Assembly: GCA_900542005.1 (NCBI GenBank)
Contig: UQLW01000008.1
Location: 1-64,000, forward strand
Source of the DNA: an uncultured Eubacteriales bacterium
GTDB lineage: Bacteria; Bacillota; Clostridia; Christensenellales; UMGS416
Length of the DNA: 64,000 nt
Reading direction: 5' to 3'
The notes beneath the pieces are model-generated. The model worked only from the letters and a program-made list of their open reading frames with translations, searched no databases and was not told the origin of the DNA. Position 1 is the stretch's first letter; each line of letters starts with the position of its first letter. The position numbers and the translations under genes were made by a program. Shown here one piece after another: positions 7,475 through 15,803 of this stretch.

Positions 7475-9286
7475 ATGAAACGACTTGCGACCATCCTTAC
7501 ATGCATGCTGCTGGCGATCAGTATAAGCGCCTGCGTCCCTGACAGGATCCCCGATATGCCCCAGGCCAGCGGCTCCGTGGCCGCTCCAGAGGTAGAGCCG
7601 GCCAGCTGGCAGAAGAAGACCGACCCGGTTACACTTTCAATGGCGGCCACCAATGTTTGGCTTGATACGGACGGCCAATTCCCATTATGGGCCGAGGATG
7701 AGGTGTCCAGGCGGATTGCCGACCTGACCGGGGTTAAGCTCGATATCCTGGCGGGGAGCGAAGCCAGCTCTATGCAGGGTATGCTCCAGGTGATTGAAGC
7801 CGCAGATGAATACCCGGATCTGCTCTTTGTCCACGCAGATGAAGAGATCCTCCGCCTTTCAGACCCCAGCTACAGCCTGCCGCTGGACGAGCTGGCTGCC
7901 CAATACTGCCCGGATTTCTGGGACAGCCTGGATCCGCTGGAAATCCTCAATAACCAGCAGGCCGATGGCCATGTCTATACCTTCCGGCGGGGCTACATGA
8001 CCCAGGAGGCCTATGACGACCCGGCCATCGGCCTGCAGCCGCCCAGGGTCCTGACGTTACGTCGGGATCTGCTGGAAAGGCTGGGGCGGGATATGCCCCA
8101 ATCCATCGAGGAATTGGAAGAGCTGCTGAAGCTTGTCAGGGATCAGGGCCAAGCCCTGGACGTGAGATACCCGCTCCGGCAGTACGCCGTGACGGACTCG
8201 CCCATCGCTGAGTGGATGGGGGTGCGGCGCTACCTTACCTGGGATGAGGAGGCGGGCTTGGTGCGGACGCCCCTGCGGGACCCAAACTGGCTGGCCTATT
8301 TCCAACTGATGAACCGCTGGTACCGGGAAGGACTGCTGGTCCTGCCGGAGAAGGAGATCTGTTGGCGAAGCGATTATGACCTGCCCTGGGCTTATGCGTC
8401 GGAGGAAACGATCAGCGCCAGCCAATATTATGAGCGCGCTATGGGCCTTGAGTTCGCTACTGCCGCAGGCCGTGTTTCGACCAATGAATCGCTGTATCCC
8501 GTGCGGAAAAGGGTAAGCGGAGACGCTGCGCCCTTTGCCTATAGCATGGTGGAGGAGCCGCTGACATACGGGGGCGAAATCCGGCTGCAGGCGGCGGACC
8601 AAAGGGCCTATTGGGACGAACAGCATACAGCCTTCGGGTATACGCGCGGCGGGCTTTTTATTACAAGCGGATGCGTCCAAAAGGAGCGGGCGATTCTCTT
8701 TATGCAGTTTCTGAAAGGGCGCGAAGGCGCGCAGCTGGTCAGCTGGGGGGTGGAGGGCATCCACTATGAGCGGGATGACCAGGGGAACCTTATCTATTTG
8801 CCGGAATATCGCAACGATGAGGATTATATCAATGAAAATACCCATGCGCTAAGCAAGCATGGGGTAGATTATTGGAACTGGATGGACAATAGCTGGGTGG
8901 AGGGCAGGCTGGCCGCTTCGCCGGTGTCCTACTATACCAACCAGGATGCCCTGGCCCTGCACCAGATGCGGATCCGTACCGGGCAGAATTATAAGGCTTA
9001 TGCCGAAAAGAATAAGAATCCCGTATTCCACTTTGCCGGGCCGACCGCTGGTACGGAAGCCTATACGGCCTATATCCGGCTGCAGGACGAGTGGTATCAT
9101 GGAGCCTGGGAGCTGGTGCATGCGCCCAACGAAGAGGCGGTGGCCGAGGGCTGGGAGAAGCTGATGGGCGACATGACGATGGCCGGACTTGACAGCCTGG
9201 AGGCGGAGATGACGGTGCGCTTCAAGGATGCCCTAGCCCGCTACCAGGCGGCGGGATACTTCACCGAGATAAAAACCGGATCGTAG
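7475..9286 (+). CDS. Extracellular solute-binding lipoprotein (orphan ABC substrate-binding protein)
   Basis: The product is 603 residues. It has a lipoprotein signal with basic start MKRLAT, hydrophobic core and lipobox ISAC, giving Cys at about residue 20. The body matches large Firmicutes sugar/oligosaccharide-binding proteins (LplA-like, periplasmic-binding fold type II), with many Trp/Tyr residues expected for sugar stacking. It would be lipid-anchored outside the cell. No permease or ATPase adjoins it, so it must work with a transporter encoded elsewhere or act as a sensor. Its C-terminus resembles the fragment at 2-250, suggesting paralogues. The start has AAGGGGG about 10 bases upstream. 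Confidence 0.88.
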   Translation: MKRLATILTCMLLAISISACVPDRIPDMPQASGSVAAPEVEPASWQKKTDPVTLSMAATNVWLDTDGQFPLWAEDEVSRRIADLTGVKLDILAGSEASSMQGMLQVIEAADEYPDLLFVHADEEILRLSDPSYSLPLDELAAQYCPDFWDSLDPLEILNNQQADGHVYTFRRGYMTQEAYDDPAIGLQPPRVLTLRRDLLERLGRDMPQSIEELEELLKLVRDQGQALDVRYPLRQYAVTDSPIAEWMGVRRYLTWDEEAGLVRTPLRDPNWLAYFQLMNRWYREGLLVLPEKEICWRSDYDLPWAYASEETISASQYYERAMGLEFATAAGRVSTNESLYPVRKRVSGDAAPFAYSMVEEPLTYGGEIRLQAADQRAYWDEQHTAFGYTRGGLFITSGCVQKERAILFMQFLKGREGAQLVSWGVEGIHYERDDQGNLIYLPEYRNDEDYINENTHALSKHGVDYWNWMDNSWVEGRLAASPVSYYTNQDALALHQMRIRTGQNYKAYAEKNKNPVFHFAGPTAGTEAYTAYIRLQDEWYHGAWELVHAPNEEAVAEGWEKLMGDMTMAGLDSLEAEMTVRFKDALARYQAAGYFTEIKTGS

Positions 9287-9383
9287 CAGATGGGAAAGCC
9301 GGCGCTACGATGATAGGGCGGGAGGAACCAGCGGAGGCTGACACACAAACCGCACGGCGGCAGGGAAACGGCAGCGCGGCAAA

Positions 9384-9409
9384 GAAAAAGCCAGCGCTCA
9401 AAGCTGGCT
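9384..9409 (-). terminator. Terminator of the MFS transporter gene
   Basis: On the minus strand AGCCAGC pairs with GCTGGCT across a 7-nt loop and is followed by TTTTTC. It lies 10 bases beyond the stop at 9419. The rest of the 9287-9418 gap holds nothing recognisable. Confidence 0.75.
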
Positions 9410-9418
9410 GGGGGAACG

Positions 9419-10642
9419 TTATTGGGGCCGGGGCTGCTTCAAGGCCTCCGGGACGGGACGTAAGGCGGGGCGCCTGGACATACGCAGCAGCGCGACCAAA
9501 AGCGGCACAACCAGCAGCGTGATGATACAGGCGATGCCCAGCAGCGTGGGCACGTTAAAGGCGTCGAGAATGAAGCCGCCGGCCAGGGAGGAGGCCATCC
9601 CGGCCAGCGAGCCGAAGAAGGCGTCGGCCATGCTTTGGGCTGTTGTGCGGGTCTCCGGGGTGGAGCTGACCAGGATCGCCTGGCGAAGGGTGGGCAGCAG
9701 CAGGCCATAGGCCAAACCGGCCACCAGATAGCCGCCCAGCACCACCAGGGCGCTGGAGGAAAAGCCGATGATGGCGTTGCTGGCAAGGTACAGGCCGGCT
9801 GCGCCCAGCAGCAGGACATAGGGCGAGTAACGGCTGAGCGGGCGGGCCAGCATCATCATGGGTACCTGGGTAAAGGCGCTGAAGGAGAGCGCCAGGCTCT
9901 GATAGGTAACGCTGGCGCCGACAGAGTCGAAGATCATAGCTACATACTGGTAGACGGGGCAGTGGGCCAGCCCCAGCAGGAGCAGGGCGGCCAGCAGGAT
10001 GCTGAAGCGCTTTTGCTTCAGCAGGGACAGAAGACCGCCTTCGCGGCCAGGCTGCGCCCCGTCGCCTGGCAGAGCGGGGGCCTCCGGGATCATCAGGGCC
10101 AAAGCGATGTTAACGCACACAAAGCAGGCGGTGAAGGGCAGCATGATGCCAAAGCCAAAACGGTTGATGAGAACCCCATAGAACAGGGTAAAGGCGGCAT
10201 AGCCCAAAGAGCCCCAGCCCCTGATCAGGCCGTATTCCTGAGGCGTCTTGTAAAAGCACTTGAGCAGCCATGTATCCATGTTGCTGGCGATAGGGGTGAT
10301 CAGAAGCCCCAAGAGCGCATACAGCACCACGAGAAAGGGCGAATGCACGCCGAAATAGACCAGCGCCGTCAGCCCCAGCATGGCCACGTTCGACCAGATA
10401 AAGACCTGCTTGTGGTTATGCAGGCGGTCGCAAAGCTGGCCGAAGAGGAAGGCTCCGGCAAAGGCGGCCAAGGTAAAGAGCGCCAGCATCACGCCAATTG
10501 CGGCGGCAGAATGGCCATTGGCGCTGAAGTAGGTGACGGCAAAGGAATTAAAGGAGGCGGTGGTGCAGTAATAGGAAATCTGCATGGCGCAGAATTTTGC
10601 CCGGAGCGAACGCTTTTCGGGCGGCAAAAGGTCGTGGTTCAA
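9419..10642 (-). CDS. MFS transporter (LacY/NupG-like, MFS_1-like family)
   Basis: The product is 407 residues with about twelve membrane segments. The N-terminal half reads like the MFS_1-like group (ISYYCTTASFNSFAVTYF, then FLFGQLCDRLHNHKQVFIW with the loop 2-3 motif). The transported compound is unknown; sugars or nucleosides are typical. I chose the TTG at 10642 because AAGGAG lies 9 bases ahead. An ATG at 10663 lacks a ribosome binding site, and a much longer upstream extension would run across the divergent HIT gene and its control region. Confidence 0.85.
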   Translation of the reverse strand: MNHDLLPPEKRSLRAKFCAMQISYYCTTASFNSFAVTYFSANGHSAAAIGVMLALFTLAAFAGAFLFGQLCDRLHNHKQVFIWSNVAMLGLTALVYFGVHSPFLVVLYALLGLLITPIASNMDTWLLKCFYKTPQEYGLIRGWGSLGYAAFTLFYGVLINRFGFGIMLPFTACFVCVNIALALMIPEAPALPGDGAQPGREGGLLSLLKQKRFSILLAALLLLGLAHCPVYQYVAMIFDSVGASVTYQSLALSFSAFTQVPMMMLARPLSRYSPYVLLLGAAGLYLASNAIIGFSSSALVVLGGYLVAGLAYGLLLPTLRQAILVSSTPETRTTAQSMADAFFGSLAGMASSLAGGFILDAFNVPTLLGIACIITLLVVPLLVALLRMSRRPALRPVPEALKQPRPQ

Positions 10643-10683
10643 TGGGGGGATCTCCTTTCCCATGATCAAAATGCAAGGAAAAA

Positions 10684-10734
10684 GCGCCGCGTAACGGCGC
10701 AAGCCTATTATAACAAATTTGGCTTCCCTGTAAA
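10684..10734 (-). promoter_or_regulatory. MFS promoter with a terminator-like hairpin at the 5' end of the transcript
   Basis: On the minus strand TTTACA (10729-10734), a 16-base gap and TATAAT (10707-10712) predict a start near 10700. Exactly there lies a GCGCCG/CGGCGC stem (10684-10700) followed by TTTTT. The hairpin could protect the 5' end or act as an early attenuator. Confidence 0.6.
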
Positions 10735-10852
10735 GTAAAAAGAATAAGGAATTTCTTGGAGAATAAGTAAAAAAAGTCGCAATGAATGGCAAACTGCTTC
10801 GCAGGAATCTTGCATTTGCGGTTCGTTGTGAAAGGAAGAGAGGGAAAATCCG

Positions 10853-11257
10853 GTGAAAGATTGTATGTTCTGCCAAATCGTTGCCGGGACGGCGCCCTGC
10901 CTGAAGATTGCGGAGGACGCTGAAACGGTAGTGATACTCGACGTAGCCGGGGATGTAGACGGCCACATGCTGGCCATCCCCAAGAAGCACTGTGAAAGCC
11001 TGCTGGATGTGGATGAGGAAACGTTGGCGCACCTGATGGAGAGCGTACGGCGCGTGGCGCGCCATTGCGTGACGCACTGCGGCTATCAGGGCGTCAACCT
11101 GCTCCATGCCAGCGGAGCCAGCGCCGGGCAATCGGTTCCCCACCTGCATATTCATATCATTCCCCGGCGGGAGGGCGATGGGGTGGACGCATGGCCAAGC
11201 CTGCCGGGCGCGGCAACATCCCGGGAGGCGATGGCCGAGGCGCTGCGGATGAAATAG
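10853..11257 (+). CDS. HIT family protein (histidine triad nucleotide hydrolase)
   Basis: The product is 134 residues. It carries the N-terminal CMFCQIVAGTAPC zinc-type motif and the catalytic triad HLHIHI near the C-terminus, flanked by IPRR. HIT proteins hydrolyse nucleoside phosphoramidates or adenylylated substrates in the cytoplasm. The length is normal for bacterial HinT/Hit proteins. The start is GTG with AGAGGG about 9 bases upstream. It faces the ATP synthase operon convergently, and the two share a terminator at 11269-11295. No functional link with the neighbours is evident. Confidence 0.92.
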   Translation: MKDCMFCQIVAGTAPCLKIAEDAETVVILDVAGDVDGHMLAIPKKHCESLLDVDEETLAHLMESVRRVARHCVTHCGYQGVNLLHASGASAGQSVPHLHIHIIPRREGDGVDAWPSLPGAATSREAMAEALRMK

Positions 11258-11268
11258 GCAGAACAAAA

Positions 11269-11295
11269 GACCGCGGCGGAAGTCCCGCCGCGGTC
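11269..11295 (-). terminator. Terminator of the ATP synthase operon (bidirectional)
   Basis: The perfect 11-bp stem GACCGCGGCGG/CCGCCGCGGTC has a 5-nt loop. On the minus strand it is followed by TTTTGTTC, 7 bases after the atpC stop. It also lies just after the convergent HIT gene. Confidence 0.85.
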
Positions 11296-11301
11296 CTTGG
11301 G

Positions 11302-11718
11302 TTATTGGTTGATATGATTGTGCTTGGATACCTTCAGCCGTACCATCGCCCGGGCCATCAGCGCCTTGGCGCTGGCGTACTCGCGCATGGATTTCTGCTG
11401 CCGCAGAACCTCCAGGGCCCGGAGGCGGTCGCGCTCCGCCCGGTTGATATCGATATCCTCCGGACGTTCGGCCGTCTGCACCAGCACCAGGACGCGCTCC
11501 GGCGTAACGGTGGCAAAGCCATCGCTGACGCTGACCAACCGCCACTGGCCATCCACGCAGAGGCGCAGCTCGCCGGGCGGGATGGAGGCAATCATGGGCG
11601 CGTGGTTGGCCATGATCCCAACCTCGCCGTCCTCACAGGGCAGTACCAGCATATCGGCCTGGCCGGAAAAGAAATCGTTCTCCGGCGTAATGATCGACAG
11701 CTCAAAGGTGGCGGCCAT
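11302..11718 (-). CDS. atpC: ATP synthase F1 epsilon subunit
   Basis: The product is 138 residues. The N-terminal beta-sandwich is recognisable (ELSIITPENDFFSGQADM, then GEVGIMANHAPMIASI), and a C-terminal helical hairpin with ERDRLRALE follows. Epsilon sits on the central stalk with gamma and can inhibit ATP hydrolysis. The ATG at 11718 follows the atpD stop by one base, with GGAGG 6 bases ahead. The longer frame running into atpD is rejected. It is the last gene of the operon. Confidence 0.95.
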   Translation of the reverse strand: MAATFELSIITPENDFFSGQADMLVLPCEDGEVGIMANHAPMIASIPPGELRLCVDGQWRLVSVSDGFATVTPERVLVLVQTAERPEDIDINRAERDRLRALEVLRQQKSMREYASAKALMARAMVRLKVSKHNHINQ

Positions 11719-11719
11719 C

Positions 11720-13111
11720 CTACGCCTCCATCTTCCTGGCGATGCGGCGTACGTCCTCCAGATCGCCGGCCATGAAGAAGGCCGACTCAGGGATGTCGTC
11801 CACCTCGCCGTCGACAATGGCCTTAAAGGATGCGATGGTGTCCTTCAGGGGGACATACCGCCCGGGATTGCCCGTGTATACCTCGGCCACCGACATGGGC
11901 TGGGAGAGGAAGCGTTGGATACGCCGGGCGCGCTGCACCGTCAGGCGGTCCTCCTCAGAAAGCTCATCCATACCCAGAATCGCGATGATATCCTGCAGCT
12001 CCCGATACCGCTGCAGCGCCTCCTGCACCCGCAGGGCTACCGAATAATGCTCCTGGCCCACAATTTGCGGGTCCAGGATGCGGCTGGAGGATTCCAGCGG
12101 ATCTACAGCCGGATAAATACCCATCTCCACAATGGCGCGGGAGAGCACGGTAGTAGCGTCCAGATGGCTGAAGATGGCCGCCGGGGCAGGGTCGGTCAGA
12201 TCGTCGGCCGGCACATAGATGGCTTGTACTGAGGTAATGGAGCCATCCTGCGTGGAGGCGATGCGCTCCTGCAGCTGGCCGACTTCGGTGGCCAGCGTGG
12301 GCTGGTAACCCACGGCAGAGGGCATACGCCCCAGCAGCGCGGATACCTCGCTGCCAGCCTGGATATAGCGGAATATGTTGTCGATGAAGAGCAGCACGTC
12401 CTGCTTGGCCGTGTCCCGGAAATACTCAGCCAGGGTCAGGCCCGTCATGGCTACGCGCATACGGGCGCCCGGGGGCTCGTTCATCTGGCCAAAGACAAGG
12501 GCAGTCTTTTCCAGCATGCCGCTTTCGGCCATTTCCGTCAAGAGGTCGTTGCCCTCCCGGCTGCGTTCGCCCACGCCGGTGAAGACGGAGGTGCCGCCGT
12601 GCTGGGTGGCGATATTGTGAATAAGCTCAAGGATCAGGACCGTTTTGCCCACGCCGGCGCCGCCGAACAGGCCGATCTTGCCGCCCTTGGCATAGGGCGC
12701 CAAGAGGTCGATGACCTTGATACCGGTCTCAAAAATCTCCGTTACAGGCCGCTGCTGGGTGAAGGGCGGGGGATCCCGATGGATGGGCATATGGGATGCG
12801 GCGTGAATGGCACCGCGCCCGTCGATGGGCTCGCCCAGCACGTTCAGCGTGCGGGAGAGCAGCTCTGGGCCGACGGGAATGGTGATCGGCGCGCCGGTAT
12901 CCTCCACGAGCAGGCCCCGGGAAAGGCCCTCAGTGGCCTCCAGCGATACGCAGCGCACCGCGCCCGGCAGATGCTGCACCACCTCACAGGGCACCTTGCG
13001 GCCGTGCTGGCCATCCAGCACATAGACAAGGTTGTGGATCGGTGGAATCGCGTCTACCGGAAAGGCTATATCTAATACGGCGCCGATGATGCGGATTACC
13101 GTACCTGTCAT
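11720..13111 (-). CDS. atpD: ATP synthase F1 beta subunit
   Basis: The product is 463 residues, normal length. The Walker A motif GGAGVGKT is near residue 150, GERSREGNDL follows, and the Walker B region is VLLFIDNIFRY. The arginine-rich SEVSALLGRMPSAVGYQPT segment and the hinge DDLTDPAPAAIF are also present. It is the catalytic subunit for ATP synthesis in the alpha3beta3 ring. A 57-base gap separates it from atpG, and its stop is one base from atpC. All catalytic residues I can check are present. Confidence 0.97.
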   Translation of the reverse strand: MTGTVIRIIGAVLDIAFPVDAIPPIHNLVYVLDGQHGRKVPCEVVQHLPGAVRCVSLEATEGLSRGLLVEDTGAPITIPVGPELLSRTLNVLGEPIDGRGAIHAASHMPIHRDPPPFTQQRPVTEIFETGIKVIDLLAPYAKGGKIGLFGGAGVGKTVLILELIHNIATQHGGTSVFTGVGERSREGNDLLTEMAESGMLEKTALVFGQMNEPPGARMRVAMTGLTLAEYFRDTAKQDVLLFIDNIFRYIQAGSEVSALLGRMPSAVGYQPTLATEVGQLQERIASTQDGSITSVQAIYVPADDLTDPAPAAIFSHLDATTVLSRAIVEMGIYPAVDPLESSSRILDPQIVGQEHYSVALRVQEALQRYRELQDIIAILGMDELSEEDRLTVQRARRIQRFLSQPMSVAEVYTGNPGRYVPLKDTIASFKAIVDGEVDDIPESAFFMAGDLEDVRRIARKMEA

Positions 13112-13168
13112 AGGCTTCCTCCTTTACGGGACGGCCGGGTGAAGGGCCTCCCGTGATATGGGTTCGGG

Positions 13169-14044
13169 TTAGACCTCCATTTGGGCCATGGAATCGGCGC
13201 CGGCGATAATCTCCGTCAGCTCCTGGGTGATGGCCGCCTGCCGGGCGCGGTTGAGCTCGATGGTCAGCTTGGCGCTCATCTCATCGGCATTGCGGTTGGA
13301 GGCGTCCATGGCGGCCATGCGGGCGCACTGCTCGCTGGCATAGGACTGCACCAGGGTGGCGTAGGTCAGGCCGATCAGGTACTGGGGCACCAGCACGTCC
13401 AGCACAGCCTTGGGGGAGGGATGAAAATCAATATTGGTCGAGGGCTCATGGAAAAGCTCAGCGTCGGAAAAGCTTTCAGGCACTACAGGAAGCATCTGAA
13501 GCACCCTGGGGGTTTGCTTGGCCATCGAATCCATGTGGGTATAGACCACATAAACCTCGTCCAACTGACCGGTTTCATAGAGATGGGTCAGCTGGAACGT
13601 TATGTTGCGGGCGTCCTCCAGGTTGGGCGCCTGGATCACATGCAAAAACTCAATGTCGCTGACGATCCCCAAACGCTCGAAGTATTCCCTTGTCATCTGG
13701 CCCACCGTCAGAAGGTAGCATTCGTCGTGCTCCTTCATATGGCTGTAGGCCAGGTTTAGGACATTGGCGTTGTAGCCGCCGCACATGCCTTTATCGGCGG
13801 CAATGACAAGATAGGCCGCCCGGCTCGTCGACCGGTGCTTAAAATAGGGGTGGTCGATCGGAGAAACCGATTCCAGCAGATAGCGGATGTCGGAGCGGAC
13901 CTGGTTAAAATAGACCAGGTTCCGGTTCTCCTGGGCCACGGCCTTGCGCATCTTGGACGAGGAAATCATGTACATGGCGCGGGTGATTTTATGGGTGTCG
14001 TCAATCACCTTCAGATGATGGCGGATTTCAGCGATGGAGCTCAT
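13169..14044 (-). CDS. atpG: ATP synthase F1 gamma subunit
   Basis: The product is 291 residues. The N-terminal helix (IRHHLKVIDDTHKITRAMYMIS) and the C-terminal helix (NADEMSAKLTIELNRARQAAITQELTEI, here abbreviated) form the rotating coiled-coil shaft. The middle contains the expected Rossmann-like domain with DKGMCGGYN. Gamma couples c-ring rotation to the catalytic sites. The start codon directly follows the stop of the delta-alpha fusion gene, indicating translational coupling. Confidence 0.95.
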   Translation of the reverse strand: MSSIAEIRHHLKVIDDTHKITRAMYMISSSKMRKAVAQENRNLVYFNQVRSDIRYLLESVSPIDHPYFKHRSTSRAAYLVIAADKGMCGGYNANVLNLAYSHMKEHDECYLLTVGQMTREYFERLGIVSDIEFLHVIQAPNLEDARNITFQLTHLYETGQLDEVYVVYTHMDSMAKQTPRVLQMLPVVPESFSDAELFHEPSTNIDFHPSPKAVLDVLVPQYLIGLTYATLVQSYASEQCARMAAMDASNRNADEMSAKLTIELNRARQAAITQELTEIIAGADSMAQMEV

Positions 14045-15802
14045 CTATTTTCCCTCCCCGGCGCCGTGCAGGGTAAGCCACTGGCCGGCGGCCTGGGTCA
14101 GCATTTCCTCGCAGCCCTCTTCCAGCTTGCCGCTGGCGGCGATGGTCGTGAACACAGGCGGATACTGGTCGCGCACAAAGCCGGCGAATTCCGCCTTATA
14201 CTGCTCCAGCACCGCCGGATCCAGATCGTTGGGGATCAGACCGCGGGTAAGGGGGAAGAGCAGCGCTACCTGGCTTGCCGTATTCAAGGGGTTGGAATTG
14301 CGCTGCTTGAGCACCTCGGTCAGCTGGGCGCCGTAGGCCAGCATGCTCTGGGTGGTCTTATCCATATCCGAGGAGAACTGCGAGAACACCGCCAGCTCGC
14401 GGAACTGGGCGAGCTCGATACGCATCTGCCCCGCCACAGCCCGCATGGCCTTGGTCTGGGCCGCGCCGCCCACACGGGATACGGACAGGCCCACGTTGAC
14501 CGCGGGGCGGTTGCCAGCGCGGAAAAGCTCCGAATCCAGGAAGATCTGCCCATCGGTGATGGAGATGACGTTGGTAGGAATGTAGGCGGAAATATCGCCC
14601 GCCTGGGTTTCAATGATGGGCAGGGCCGTCATGGAGCCGCCGCCCTTTTCCTTGCTGAGGTGGGCGGCGCGCTCCAGAAGGCGGCTGTGCAGGTAGAAAA
14701 CATCGCCGGGATAGGCTTCGCGGCCCGGCGGCCGGCGCAGCAGCAGGCTCATGGCCCGGTAGGCCACCGCGTGCTTGGATAGATCGTCATAGACGACCAG
14801 CGCATCCCGGCCGGAATACATAAAGTGCTCGGCCAAAGCGCAGCCACAGTAGGGCGCAATGTACTGCATGGTAGCCGAATCGGAGGCCGTCGAGCACACC
14901 ACGCAGGTATACTCCAGCGCGCCGGCCGCCTGCAGCGTCTCGATGATCTGGGACACGGTGGAGGCCTTCTGGCCGATGGCCACATAGATGCAGGCGACGT
15001 CCTTGCCGCGCTGGTTCAGGATGGTATCAATGGCGACAGAGGTCTTGCCGGTCTGGCGGTCGCCGATAATGAGCTCCCGCTGGCCGCGGCCGATCGGCAC
15101 CATGGCGTCGATGGAGATCAGCCCGGTTTCCATAGGCTTGTCGACGGGCTGACGGTCCAGGATGGAGGGGGCCGGCGCCTCGATGGGGCGCAGCGACGTC
15201 GCCCCCTCCAGGGGGCCAAGGCCGTCGATGGGCTGGCCCAGCGGGTTGAGCACACGGCCCAGCACGCAGTCGCCGGCCGGCACGGAGAGCACCTGGCCGG
15301 TGCAATAGGCCGCGTCGCCCTCCCGCACCTTCGCCTCGTCATTGAGGATGACGACATCCACACGATCCTGCTCCAGGTTCATGGCGATGCCGAATACGCC
15401 CTCGTTTAGCTCCACAAGCTCGCCGCTGCGGCAGCCGGCCAGCCCGCTGATACGGGCGATACCGTCGCCGGCGGAGAGCACCTGGCCCGCACCGCGAACC
15501 GTCACGGTGCGCTCGTAGCTTTTCAGGCGGGAACGGATAGCCTCGGAAAGGGAAAACGCGTCCTTCAGGCTGGCGCTGGGGTCTTCGGAGCCCTTCAGCA
15601 CCGCGCCCAGGCTGGCCAGCTGGCCGGCTATGGTATCGTCATAAAGCTGGCCGTCCAGCATGATGCGGATACCGCCCAGAAGCTTGGGCTGGACGATCAT
15701 TTCCAAGGTTACGGGTTCGCCGACGGTTTGCGTAAAGCGCTGCTCGATGCGGGACAAGGTGGACGCATCCAAGGGCTTGGCTGTATATAGCTCACCTTTC
15801 AT
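14045..15802 (-). CDS. atpA: ATP synthase F1 delta(C-terminal domain)-alpha fusion subunit
   Basis: The product is 585 residues, about 80 longer than usual alpha. Residues 1-70 match the C-terminal half of the delta subunit (OSCP family): ELYTAKPLD, then VGEPVTLEMIVQPKLLGGIR, then a D-T-I-A-G-Q-L helix. A linker of about 15 residues leads to a normal alpha start (LSEAIRSRLKSY near residue 85). Alpha has Walker A GDRQTGKTS at 247-255 and SRVGGAAQTKAM later. The delta N-terminal six-helix domain, which normally clasps alpha's N-terminus, is absent. No separate atpH lies in the operon: the atpF stop is one base ahead of this ATG. The order B-E-F-(H'A)-G-D-C keeps the standard positions. The shortness of the intergenic gap argues against a missed gene. 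Confidence 0.93.
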   Translation of the reverse strand: MKGELYTAKPLDASTLSRIEQRFTQTVGEPVTLEMIVQPKLLGGIRIMLDGQLYDDTIAGQLASLGAVLKGSEDPSASLKDAFSLSEAIRSRLKSYERTVTVRGAGQVLSAGDGIARISGLAGCRSGELVELNEGVFGIAMNLEQDRVDVVILNDEAKVREGDAAYCTGQVLSVPAGDCVLGRVLNPLGQPIDGLGPLEGATSLRPIEAPAPSILDRQPVDKPMETGLISIDAMVPIGRGQRELIIGDRQTGKTSVAIDTILNQRGKDVACIYVAIGQKASTVSQIIETLQAAGALEYTCVVCSTASDSATMQYIAPYCGCALAEHFMYSGRDALVVYDDLSKHAVAYRAMSLLLRRPPGREAYPGDVFYLHSRLLERAAHLSKEKGGGSMTALPIIETQAGDISAYIPTNVISITDGQIFLDSELFRAGNRPAVNVGLSVSRVGGAAQTKAMRAVAGQMRIELAQFRELAVFSQFSSDMDKTTQSMLAYGAQLTEVLKQRNSNPLNTASQVALLFPLTRGLIPNDLDPAVLEQYKAEFAGFVRDQYPPVFTTIAASGKLEEGCEEMLTQAAGQWLTLHGAGEGK

Positions 15803-15803
15803 G

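Noticed and set aside
10643..11545. Upstream extension of the MFS transporter frame
   Set aside because: It would run antisense through the HIT gene and the MFS promoter. The TTG at 10642 with AAGGAG is the sensible start.
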